Shown here one piece after another: positions 47,701 through 59,147 of a stretch of DNA of 64,000 bases. The position numbers and the translations under genes were made by a program. The notes beneath the pieces were generated by a model. The model saw only the letters and a list, made by a program, of their open reading frames with translations, was not told the origin of the DNA and made no database searches. Location: assembly GCF_947507565.1 (NCBI RefSeq), contig NC_089182.1:1-64000 (forward strand), read 5' to 3'. Each line of letters begins with the position of its first letter. The first letter of the stretch is position 1. The DNA comes from Oscarella lobularis (taxonomy: Eukaryota; Porifera; Homoscleromorpha; Homosclerophorida; Oscarellidae).

Positions 47701-50571
47701 TTCTTATCATATAATAATGTATAGTCGGTTGTGTATCTCACCGAATGTGGCGATTCATTGTCTCCCGCTCGAGATCCGCAAATGGTCTACGTTTCGGAAG
47801 ACAGCGGAAAAATTTGGACTCCCTTGGCTCAATTTGCCAAAGGCCAAGTAATGAACAAACCCTATTATTATTATTATTATTATTATTATTAGTGCATGAT
47901 TTCCCTAGGAAAAAAATCCTAGTCCAAGATATCTTTTCCTTGAAAGGCAATTGGATCTGTTCAATCAACTCTGTCATGTATGACGACGACATAGTTTTAG
48001 TACTCGTATGCACACTGACCCACACTCTCTGTTAGGGAAGAAACGAATACGCAATCAATGTCATCACCAAAGTATGTTCATCGTCTATACTGTCTACGTA
48101 CGTCATAGCCACGTGTTTTAGGAGCTGAAATATTTGACATGGAAGGAAGCGTTTCTCTGTCTCAGATCCAAAGAACTTCCCAATCATCTTCGAGCTAAAT
48201 ATTGCAACGTCATCATTGGTAAGTACAGCAGTTCTCCATCCAAAATAATTTATAACTTTTGACGCCTATAGGAATGTTTATCAACGTCGGGGAAAATCGA
48301 TCCGTTTTAGATAAACTCTGTCTTTCCTACGTAACTTGAGAAGAAGAAGAAGATGTTGACTCTTTTCTATGTAATTTTTCTTGCGCAGGTGTTTAACAAA
48401 GTTGAGGCGAAACCCTACTCATCTGCGGCTGATGATCCCAAAGAGGCAATAACTGGAGCACGAATGGACTTTTTCCCCAATATTCGAGATTGGATTGGGA
48501 AATTTTTGGATGAAAATGGGGTACGTTTGAAAAAGTGACGTAGACGGCGTTTAATTAATTAATTAATTAATTAAAAATAGAATATGAAAGCGTCGGAAAA
48601 AGGCCACAATCAACTTTTGACCGAAGTGCTTCGACTCTTGCACTATCTCGTCGGCTACGGATACTACGCGAATGTGGACGACATTCAAAGACTTCTTAAG
48701 CCAATGCTGAGCGTCATGGACGGTCGAAATGACGAGCCTTCTCCACACGGTTTCTATTTTCCCCCTAGATCTCTCTCTCTACTCATATATCCTCTGTATT
48801 TTCTTTAGCCCAAGACAAAGCGTTGGAGGATTACAGACAAACGACGCGTTTTGTACAGAGCGAAAATAACAAAGAAGTCGTCAACGCAAAACACATGGCC
48901 ATGGAAGTTATTGATCTTCTCTTCAATTTCCGATTTAATATTCGTCTCGAAGTAAGTTGATAGAGGACGAACGCATCTCAACTTTTCTTCTAATTAATTG
49001 TCTTCTCGCGGCGGTGACAGCGTTTCATTTACGAATTTCGTCGCGTTTCGTCAGGCCGCGATTCAGCTCCACTTCGTCCAGTCCTTGAACCTCCGACTCA
49101 ACTCCGACGATTGCTTCGCATGCCATCGACACGTATGCACAGATTGACGGGGGTAATCATGAATATGCTCTACTCTCTATACCCCCTCTATACACTCTCT
49201 TATTTTTTATAGACGGAATACGCTGCTCTTGTAAAGTCTGAAGCCGAGTGCAAAGTTTTGGATGATGATCAGTATATTTTAAACTCTCAATTTGTCTAAC
49301 TTATACACTCTCTTTTTGCTAGCCTTGCCACGTTTGCTCGTACTCAACTTGAAGCGATTTTGGACGAGAGTTCGTTTTTCGAAAACAGAGAATTGGACTT
49401 GATTCTCAAAGATCTCTCACGTTATCAATACGATAAAATGGTCATTGCTTCAATGAGACTGATGAGTCGATATTTTTCAGCAAATAGCACGCTCTTTGAT
49501 CGAGCCGTTCAAGCACAGGTTTGTCTCAAAACACTCAAAAACGAGAGAGATAAATACACATCTCTTTTCAGGTCCTCGTTCACGAGAAATCAATTGATAC
49601 GTTTCATTACATTGAGAAAACGTTGCCAGTGCTCAGACGACTGGCGGCGGCAAAAATGACGCACGAACAGGAACTCAAAATGGGAGAAATTCTCGACGCC
49701 TACAGCCGGTAAGAAAAGAAAATATGTAATTTCATATAATGTATAAATTTTTTACTAGAAAATGTTGGATTCAGTCCGCCGACGGTGAATCGGCTTTTGA
49801 ATCGCACAAAATGAATCAAACCATTCTTTATAATTTTGGTATAAACCCTGATATCTTGAATTAATTAATTAATTAATTAAAACTCCTCAAAAAGGAATCC
49901 TTGCCGACATTTTTGACATTCTCGAAAAAGAGATCGACATTGATCGAAAGGAATACGAAGGATTACGTGAAGTGTTTCGCAAATGTTTTTCACTGCTTCA
50001 AGCGCTCGCTCGAGGAAACGCCGTCGTTCAGCAGAGACTCTATAGCCGACTCGATCGGCTGCTAACGATTCGCGGTGCCGAGGCTCAAATGGCTAATGCC
50101 CTTGCCGAAGTTTTTACAGGAAATCAAGAAATGTGCATGAGGATTCGAAATTATCAGGTTTTTTATGACTCAAAGACAATTAATAATTAATCTAGGATAT
50201 ATTAATTTTTTATATAGGTTCAAAAAATTGTTGGTCTACTCGCACTTCATCAGCAAGATGCAAGCGAGTTTTTGGATCTTCTCAACGCTGTCGTCAAGGT
50301 AACCGCCGTCACTTGCAATAAAAAATTCCAAAATTCATCTTCTCGTTTAGATTGAAGAATTGGATTTACCGTTGAAACGAAATCAGGGATTTGTGATGAT
50401 AGCCATCAATCAACAACGCTCCAAAGTGTGTGGAATTCTCGAATCATCCGAAGCGGAAACGCGAAAAAGTTTGCTCGAAGAAGGAGACATGTCCAGTCCC
50501 AAATTGAATTATCTCCTCCGACTCGTCGATCTTTTGGCCACGTGTGCCGAAGTAAGTACGAATAGGAATAA

Positions 50572-50607
<36 letters not shown>

Positions 50608-53600
50608 TAGGGTGAGAATCGTTTTATTGAATCCATGTGTCAAAATATTTTCAGCATTCCTGAGCTATTTGAGGTAGGAATTCAAATGTTCAATGAGCGC
50701 GGCTTCGTAAAATTAACTATAAGGTTCTATTGAATCCTGATATCATTGTCGCTTGCAAGAGACCGTACCTTCGCTTTTTCATTTGGGTCTACCTAAACAC
50801 GGCGAGCGGACAAGTGGAGAGCGGCGCAGGCGATATGGACCACGACCCGTAAAATGCCTAATTCATTCATTTTTCCCATAATAATAATAAGAGCCTCCTC
50901 CTCCTCTTTGTGTACGTAGAGACATGTGGAAATTTCTTGATCTCGTCAGCAGAGCTCTCGGCGAAATCAAAACGGGCCTTCAAGGCATTTCGCAAGACGT
51001 ATCCAAAGTGCGTGCCATGCAGAAAAGCCTTCGACTTGGCCCAAGATCACGAACGTCCGCGACGTCTGAACGTCCAAAAAAAATGCTGTAACGAAACAAC
51101 TAAACAGACGTGATATTTATTTGAATTGAATTTGTTTTTCAGGCGAAAACAAAGCACAACTAGTCGAATTTTGGACGAAGGATTTTTGTCGTATTTCTTT
51201 GACGGAGTCCTCCCCCTGCTTCAGGTAAAACAGACACCAATATATAGAAATTTCTTGAGTCGATGTTTTTCTTTGTCTAGGTTTTCTATTCGGATTATTT
51301 CCGGTCGGATCCGGACAATCTCGATCATCGGCACGAAATCGGCACGTCGCGCGTTCTCGCCGACACTCTGCTCGGCATTTCAAGCGAAATCGCTCAATAC
51401 GTCGCTAACAAAGCCCAACATCGATTGATGCGACGCACCGTGACGGCTGTCTTGGCTCAGCCCGCATTGAATCTCCCCGACGATGTGAGTTGTATGAGAA
51501 TCGACGCTCTCTTTTAAAACTACGTGTACACCTTTTCACACGAGAGAATAAAGTCTGTTTCTTTTCTACAGAAAGTAGCTCAGTTTGACATGGGCGGTTT
51601 TGGAGATCGAACAATGGACGTCAAAAGTCCGGCACTCAAGGTGTCGTCAAGGCAACGACGATTATATATATGTCATTCTCTTTCTCTTTTTCTAGCAATA
51701 TGAGAGAGAGCATCGCTCTGAAGAGAAGCTCAACTATGAACTGAACAATTTTGCAATCAATTTCAAGCGAGCCTATCAGAAGCGAAACATGATACGAGAT
51801 CAAATTAACGTTCCAATTGACGAACGTACGAGAAGAACGTGCTCTTGGTCAATGTGTAAATTCCTTTTCGTGCAGAATATTGCGAAGACGAAGACGACGA
51901 CGAGCCGTTGCCGCTCGGAAAAGAATTTCAAGATCACGTGAAGGCATTTTGGTAAGTAAATTCACCAACAACCCACCAGAACGATTTTTATTTTTGCTCG
52001 TATTTAGCAAACATGGCACGGTCGTCGATCCTAACGGGGAAAAATTGGTCGAGCAACTCTGGTACGTCACTCAATTCCCCGCCACTCGACGTCAAATTTT
52101 CCCCTTTTTTTAGCATTTCGTACAGTAGCCACGAGTTGCGGACCATGAGCGAAACGGAACGGCTTCAACTTGAGCGTCTCAGCATTCGTTCGCTCCAAGT
52201 TCTACGCGCTATCATTCACAATCAAATCGTTCAAGTTCCCGAACTCAAAGAAGGTTTTGAAGTGCCCAAAAGCTACAAAGTCGCCATGGATTCGGTGGAA
52301 ACGGTTCAAAAGTCTCTCAATTCCTTTGGCGCTGCATTGAAAGTAAATAGAGGAGCTAGAAGAAAAAGAAAGCCATGCACACACACACTCCGTCGCATTC
52401 TTTTAGATTATTCCACTTTTGTCTCATCACAATGACGATATTGTTCGCGAGACGTTGGCCTTTCTTTCGTCGCTCATTTATCGCGGAAATCCTCAAGTTC
52501 AAAATAGCTTCGAGGATTATTTTCTTCATACGAGAGAAGAGAGATTCTTTATTGACATACAAGGACGCCTTAAACGCTCGGCCGTCGCTACTAGGGAAAG
52601 GTTAGTCGCGTCGCCTAATAAAGCGGAAAGGAAACAAAGGAAATTCATCTTAGGAGAGCTTTGCTATCTCAGCACAAAGCTAAAGTAGAGAAATCAAAGA
52701 AAATGGTGCCACTGCCGTCATTGTAGGGGTTAGGGAATTGGAACCTTTCTTCTTTTCAGGCTGAGACGCTGAGGGAAAGAACTCAAGGAAAGACGACTGG
52801 CGAAAAGGTACGGAAATGTTCACCTGTGCATGTTTATCACGCGCGTCTCATGCACACAGATGGGATACGCGGCTATGGGAAAGGCTGAGGACGAAATCGA
52901 AATGGAGGAAATTGCTATGAAAGCGGTACACTAACTGTATATAGAATACATCATCATCATCATCATCATCTTTCTTTTGTAGGGTGTTGCGGCTGATGAA
53001 GTGAAGGGGGAACCGTCACCCGATCATCTCCGCTTCCGAGACGACGGCTACATTGAAATTGTCTTGAGAATAATGGGCTACATGTGCGACGGACATCACA
53101 GGGTCTTGCAAGTAAAGAAGCAATAGAGATTAATTATTAATTAATTAAAAGAGACACTTTTGTCTACGTAGGACTATTTGCGAGAGCAGCCAGACAATAT
53201 CAAATCGTTGAATCTCGTGTCGGAAGTTTGCACTTATCTCCATCTCTTCTATAATGCCATTGACGAAGATAATATTCCTCTCGTTATTCAATTGTTTAAT
53301 ACTCTCGTCGAATTTGCCAGCGTACGCGCTTGCAATGCATCTCTTTCTCAATCCAAGTCTTTTTCGTAGGGAAATCAAGACAATCAAGCGACTCTATTCG
53401 ATCATCAGATCATCGACATGATCAATGACGTCATGCGAATGGAAATGACTCGTTTTGCTGATTCCGATCATGTCGACGACGCCTACGATCTCAAACAGTC
53501 GGCCATGGATCTTCTTTCAGCGATGGTTGAGAGAAACGACGACAAAACAAAGCGATTAGCCAAAGAAATTCTCGAGACGATTCACATTGATGCGCTCTAC

Positions 53601-56050
53601 GAAAGCATGACCACGTTTCAAACAGTTGCTGAAGAAACGGCAAGTTTAATTAAACATTATCCAATATATGGGGTTTTTTGACGATTTTTTTTTCTAGCCT
53701 GGTGATGAAGGAGAAGCCGCTCGTCGATTGGCCTTTACAATTGAACACGTTTTGAAGCGTTTCAGGGATTTTGGTGGCGTTCTTTACGGAAAAAAATGTA
53801 CGACGGTTTGATTGTAGTAGCGTAACCTTATTAATTAATTAAATTCGTCGTCTAGGGAAATTTCGTCACAAGATTTCGCAAGAGGAAACCGTCGCCGAAA
53901 AGGAGCTCGACAACAAGACAATGTCTGTTGAAATTCTCGATGGAGACGAGTTGCATAAAGTCTACTTTCGAGTCAAAGATCAGGTAGTCTCTATAGGCTA
54001 CGTGGGTGGCGGCTTTCTTCTGATTGCGATTGGCTTCGTTTGTAGAGCGCACTTCGAGAGGAAGTGAAGGAGACGCTCAAATGGAACATATCTCGCGACA
54101 GTCCCACTGACAAATTACGCGATTTCTTGGAATGGGGCCGAGATATTCAAAAAGACATACAATATCAGGTAACTATATATAATACACTATTGAACAAGGA
54201 AACGCGGTGATATGTATAGAAAAAAGTTCGCAGTCATTGGCTTGCTTCGCTGTTCGTATTGGGAAAGTCAGTCTACGTGTTTTACTTTCTTTGAATTTAA
54301 TTAATCATCGATGGTTTCTTGCGCAGTTCCTTTTGGTATTGGATGGTTTTGCTTCTCACCTTGGCTCTAAACGTTTTTGTTCTCTCCACGTGGAACGCTC
54401 CTGAAAATCTTTTCCAGTGAAGTCGCATCATCATTTCTTGATGATACACTAGTTATTGACTCTTTTTCTTTTTGCAGACATCGTCCTCACGTAGAGACAA
54501 GTTACTTTTATCCTGTCCTCTACTCCCTCGGCGGCTTGCATTTGTTTTTCAGTCTCTGCATGCTGATTACATTCTACATAGCAAACGCTCACAACTTTGT
54601 TCTGCCCTCCTTCCTCTATTCCCTATTGTACGTACGCCAGTTATTAAATAATTAATTATATTTAGATCGAATTTTTTAGGAGAAAGAAGCGTCCTGAAGA
54701 CAGCCACTCGTCCATCAACATCCTCGGATTGAGGAGTTTGTTTTACCTGGTACAGTTTGATTTGAATTTTAGTCACAACATCATATTTCTTCTTATAGCT
54801 GTTTGTCGCCGCTTCGGTCCTGTCTTTATTCTTTGATGGCTTTTTCTACTGCTTCCACCTGTTCATCATTATCGTCAACAACGACATTCTACTGCGTGTG
54901 CTCCAATCAGTAACGAGAAACGGTCAGAATAACGTCGTTTATTAGATGGACCATACATATACATACATGTACGTAGGAGTGTCTTTGCTATGGGTCGCAG
55001 CGATGATGTTAATCATCATCTATGTCTATTCTGTCGTCGCCTTTGCCTTCTTGCGTCAGTCATTTGATCGCAACGAGGGTCTCTACTGCGAAAATCTCGG
55101 CCAATGTTTTGTCACGAGTCTCAAATTTGGTTTGTTGAGTGGCGGGGGATTGGGCGAAGCTCTCGCGCCAAAGACGTACAGTTTCTTCGAACCGGGACTG
55201 AGAATATTCTTTGATCTCTCCTACTTCATCGTCATTACGATCATAGCACTGAACATCGTCTTTGGTATCATTGTCGATACGTTTTCCGAATTGCGAGATG
55301 ACAAGGTAAAAAATAGACAATACACATATAATTAGTTCATCATCATGGTTGTTTTCTTTTTGTAGTGGAAAGCTCAGAACGACATGGCTAGCGTCTGCTT
55401 TATTTGCGGCAATCCGAGTTTTGAATTTGAGAAAAGAGGCAATGTACGTCACACTAGAGACGCATTAGTTACTGTACAGTACCATTATTCTTCTCCTGTT
55501 ATATCCAGGGGTTTGAACATCACGTGAAGAATGAGCACAATATGTGGGCTTATCTCTTCTATTTTATTCACCTGAGTGAGAAACTGCACAATGATTATAC
55601 GTCAATTGAAAGTCACGTGGCAGAGAAAGTAAAACTTTAGTTTTTATTAATCGATTATTATTCATTCGCTTATTATTAGCTCAAAAAAGACGAAATTGAT
55701 TTCTTTCCTCTAAATAAGGCAATCTGCCTGTCCGACACGGAAGATGCGAGCATCGAGCAAATACAGGAGTTGAAAAATATGATCCAACAGCTTTTGGATC
55801 GTCACCAAAGAGAGGTCATAGTCCTAGTGACGTCAGAGTGCCAATCATTTTTTTCTCGTACTCTAGGATGCTAATCTCCGTCGCCGTCAAGAAAGACACG
55901 AACAGGCTCTTTGGGAAAGGAGACAAGGACTCGCTAGAGGATTAACTGTTGGTACTAGCGTGGGTAAGTAATTGCCTATTAATTAATAATATCTATCAAT
56001 ACGTGGGCGTTTCAGATGACGATGACGACAACGAAGTTACGACAATTTGA
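43935..56050 (+). CDS. Divergent inositol 1,4,5-trisphosphate receptor-like calcium channel
   Basis: Several dozen exons with short introns. The N-terminus has HYGDTISLYCDDGPGFVYTQ, then VTFQILYPNKFKAQKRLLKM, equivalent to the CLFKLCPMNRYSAQKQF block of IP3 receptors. Next come beta-trefoil/MIR text (KVLPRYKVRSIGDKVMIGDQ) and RIH-type repeats (RKNELYVAKYIPFF, DYRFLDFLGVLCVCDGIAIP). Membrane segments lie between about 54.28 and 55.33 kb. The pore reads GLLSGGGLGEALAP (55129-55170), the last helix IIALNIVFGIIVDTFSELRD, then the zinc-binding CFICG...HHVKNEHNMW domain and a charged coiled-coil tail ending at TGA 56048-56050. The GGGVGD-type filter has Glu in place of Asp. The loop matching FLRTTGRQS reads HLRLRPADQ, and helix CRLCYRVLRHS reads CQAAYHVLEQ, whereas YRKN is kept as SRKN. 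Ligand binding may therefore be altered. Confidence 0.88.
44690..44722. repeat. GGC trinucleotide tract in intron
   Basis: About ten GGC units preceded by GCCATGGC in an intron of the channel gene. The next exon begins at about 44748 after TTGTGCAG. Confidence 0.8.
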
Positions 56051-56209
56051 ATTTGCTTGCTTTAATTAAACGAATTTTGCATTCAATGTACTGTACGTGT
56101 TTTTTTTTCAGTCTAATGTGTACTTTGTTGCTGTGCGCGGGAACATCTATGCTGGAGGGGAGGGAAATCATCATCGTCATCGTGCGTGCGCTAAGTTTCG
56201 AAGAAAAAG

Positions 56210-56579
56210 ATGGGGTGGCTTTACGAGATGGTCAAGGGATCGTGGTTCGATTCGTTGGCCGAGTATGCTATGTACAATACGACAGAGTTTCTCTACTACG
56301 GTACAACGCAAGCAAGTGGAGCTTCGTCGCCGCATAAAAACGTCGTTTTCTAGTCTTTCTTCTTCTGTCGCCTTTCATGATTGCTAGCGTCTTTCTCTCG
56401 TACAAAATGATCAAGATGATCGATCAGAAAGAAAAATCAAAGGCAAAAAAAGGCAAGAATCGTCGATCGCGCCTTAATTAATTGAGTTTTTGTCATTTTC
56501 CTCCTCTGCAATCTCTCTAGACAAACGTATGACAAATAAGGCTAAGGCTTCAGGAAGACAGAAGCCAAAACAAAGCTAA
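56210..56579 (+). CDS. SMIM15-like small integral membrane protein
   Basis: Three exons, 56210-56300, 56354-56452 and 56521-56579, give 82 residues in phase. The second intron is GC-AG: AAAG|GCAAGA...CTCTCTAG. The protein has an amphipathic start (WFDSLAEYAMYNTTEFLYY), one membrane segment (VFLLLSPFMIASVFLSYKMI) and a lysine-rich tail (KMIDQKEKSKAKKDKRMTNK). This order and the W-AEY, SxKxxKMI and KEKxKKK features match SMIM15, a 74-residue protein of unknown function. The gene lies 159 bases after the channel gene in the same orientation and ends tail to tail with the EF-hand gene, 79 bases away. Chosen start is the first ATG giving the conserved N-terminus; the reading frame upstream contains no better alternative. 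Confidence 0.8.
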
Positions 56580-56658
56580 GACTTGATACTACTAGTAGTG
56601 TAGTGACACAATGTGACGGCAAGTATAATAGCATATATTTTACCTTCCACATTCAAAG

Positions 56659-58121
56659 TCAATGCTTTCCTAAACTGCTACTGTATTGGCATTGAAACGG
56701 CTGAGGAGTCCTAGGAAAATTAATTAATTAAATTAATTAATTAATTAATTTTTCTTACCAACTTGGCGTTGTAATATTACTCTCGCACATGTACGTCTCG
56801 AAGATTCGCTTAAAATTCTTTTGTAAGCGCGTAGACAATCTCAAATGAAAGCTGAGGTCATTCCAATGCTGCTTTGTCAACGACGCTTTCTCTCTCGCCA
56901 CTCGCTTATAATAGTCACGCGTAGCCGAAAAAACCTAAAAACGATTGATTGATAAAATTAATTAATTAAGTAGCAAATAATTCTACCCTCGATCGAATGT
57001 CGGAAAGTTTTTCTACAGTGAAAAAATCGTGTCGTCGACTCGGTAAAGTAATAGTGGGTAAAGGAACTCGACTAGTATCTCGCACACTCGTCCACGCATC
57101 CGTCTACTCACAATAATCATTAATAATTAATTATATTAGTTTTGTTTTTGACGCACTTTCATTCCAATTTCGCGACGATTTGATCTCTGTTTAATTTTTT
57201 TCATAATGACGCGTTGTTGTTGACGACTTGTCGGCTCCCAATTGACTTGAAACATTTGGAGCGGTTGAGCATAGGGCGAATCCTCATCACTATCCGTGTT
57301 GCTTGCCTTTAAATCGGCCAAATGCTTAGCAAGTTGTTTGTCTGTTAGTCCAATGAGTCTTGCCCCGGCGGCGTAGTGGCCCACGACATGAGGCGCTTTG
57401 CGTACTTTGATATCATAGTATCTATTTCGTGAAACCACTTCATTTGCATCTAGATACACGCGCGCTATTTATACCGTTGAATTTCTCGAATTGACGAGAG
57501 AGCTGACGTTGTCATAAATCGGTTGAGCGCAGTAAAAAGTATCATTTCGTCACCTTCCTTTTGGTCTTCATGCATGCGCATACCAATAGAAAGAATTTTT
57601 TAGTTTTTTTTAAACCCACCACGTAAACTGTCGAGATATTTTTCTGTGGAGGTCATCAGAAGTAGAAATTCACCAAAATCTATCACTCCATTTCCTATAT
57701 ATGACAGCATATCGATTCGGTGAGCTCTAGTTAAATATTACTTACCGTCTGCATCGATTTTGTTTAGAATGGTCTCGATTTCTTTGGCACTTAGAGCAAT
57801 GTCGACCGATTTCATAGCCGCATCGAGTTTATCCGCCGTAATGACACCTCCACCGTTAACATCAAACAAGTCAAAGGCTTCTTTAAATGCTATAAGAAAC
57901 ACTTTCTATTTTTCAGTTCCTTTCTCTTCATTCTGAAAAAAACCTTCGACTTGTTTTGGCGTAAGCCCCAGTTCCTTTGCCATTTCAACAAACTCGGGCG
58001 GATGTCGAATCATCAATGACTGTCTCTTTTCGACGACGGCGGTGCCGGCACCGCGAAAATGCGATGACGCTCCGCGCCGAGAAGGTGAACGACGAGACTG
58101 GTCAACAGCAACGCTCTTCAT
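56659..58121 (-). CDS. EF-hand calcium-binding protein
   Basis: Predicted start ATG 58121. After a polar, basic N-terminus (DQSRRSPSRRGAS) and FVEMAKELGLTPKQVE, a second exon encodes EF-hand 1 (FDLFDVNGGGVITADKLDAA), degenerate in its loop. EF-hand 2 is split by an intron after DADG and continues NGVIDFGEFLLLM, a canonical loop with D-D-N-V-D-E ligands. C-terminal exons give NRYYDIKVRKAPHVVGHYAA, RLIGLTDKQLAKHLADLK, an acidic SNTDSDEDSP, TLPSRRHDFFTVEKLSD and RDYYKRVAREKASLTKQHW, ending at a TGA at 56659. The EF-hand pair resembles calmodulin-type sensors. The remainder is not recognised, though the pattern suggests a coiled or cytoskeletal protein. It is divergent with the ZZ gene, 106 bases between start codons. 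Confidence 0.75.
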
Positions 58122-58227
58122 TAATGCTGTTGCCACGGGGACGACGATTATGACGTCAAGCCGCCAGTGTAAGGGTAAGAATATATATGTAGTAGTGGTC
58201 GCGTGATCAAGAGTCCCCATTGTCAGA

Positions 58228-58974
58228 ATGTCGTATCGCGCTCCTTTGTACTGGGAAAGCGTTCCCAGTCTTTGTGCCCGTTGCGATAACTGTTCCAAAA
58301 ACTCCCTCATGCTTCTGTGGCACTGCAACAGCTGTGCCAACCACCCGGGCTACGATCTTTGTAATAATTGTTGGACGAGTTCGCGTGCTCATTTCGACCA
58401 TCGCAATTGCATGCGCTTCTACGACACGGGTCCGACTGTAAGTGGACGCATCACCGTCGAAGACGTCGACAAAGAAATGAACTATTTCGTTTGTAACAAC
58501 GACGAAATGTCCGAGGAAAAATACGTCGTTTCCGGGTGCGATCGACTAAAGGCCGTTCTCCGCGGCGGTGGAGAACTTCGCAACGCTATCGTTCACGTCA
58601 AAGACAGCAAGGGTCGCTATCGAATGAATTTTTGCACGAGTCCGTGCGACGGTCAGGCAAAGATTTACATCGCGGAACCAAATAGTGTAAGTTTGGTATC
58701 GACGGCGGCCCGGGATGGCGGCGGCGGCGGAAACCGCCAGCAGATATCGCCGTCGAGTTCTTTGGGTATGGCTGCTCTTTTGAGTGCTGTAGCTCAGCCT
58801 CGTACTCAAGTGCGCACACAAACTCGCATGGAAATGCGTAATGTGCAAACGCCCTTTGGATCGATGACGTCTCTTCGTATGGAGCAAGTGCGTCAAGTGC
58901 GTCAAGTCGATCCACTTGCCAGGCTCATGGCTGGATTGGCCATCGCTTCATTGCTCGACGATGACGATGATTAG
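58228..58974 (+). CDS. ZZ-type zinc-finger protein, intronless
   Basis: Single exon of 248 residues. Residues about 16-60 form a ZZ zinc finger: CARCDNC, WHCNSC, DLCNNCW and HFDHRNC give the Cys-x2-Cys pairs and final His ligands of the family, which binds protein tails and is found in p62/SQSTM1, dystrophin and E3 ligases. A middle part (about 72-150) has regular hydrophobic spacing with RLKAVLRGGGELRNAIVHVK. The C-terminal part is low complexity with a glycine run (GGGGGN), Gln/Arg/Val repeats (MEQVRQVRQVDPL) and a terminal run of aspartates. No PB1 or UBA domain is seen, so it is not p62 itself. It is the only multi-hundred-residue gene here without an intron, perhaps a retrocopy or simply intron-poor. 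Confidence 0.8.
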   Translation: MSYRAPLYWESVPSLCARCDNCSKNSLMLLWHCNSCANHPGYDLCNNCWTSSRAHFDHRNCMRFYDTGPTVSGRITVEDVDKEMNYFVCNNDEMSEEKYVVSGCDRLKAVLRGGGELRNAIVHVKDSKGRYRMNFCTSPCDGQAKIYIAEPNSVSLVSTAARDGGGGGNRQQISPSSSLGMAALLSAVAQPRTQVRTQTRMEMRNVQTPFGSMTSLRMEQVRQVRQVDPLARLMAGLAIASLLDDDDD

Positions 58975-59147
58975 ATGTAAGTTTTTTCGCTTTTTTGTCT
59001 GTCTAAAAATAGACTATATTATCGAGCATGCGTGTATTGAAAGAAGGAAAAAAGGCGGGGCTCTGGACTCCGTTCCTGATCCGCCTTGTGCGTAGTTCCC
59101 TACTGAAGTTCCGATCGTGTCTCGCGTGCCTTTTCCCTACGTGCAAG

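Noticed and set aside
58207-58905. Minus-strand frames opposite the ZZ protein
   Set aside because: Antisense to a gene with clear zinc-binding residues; no domain content of their own.
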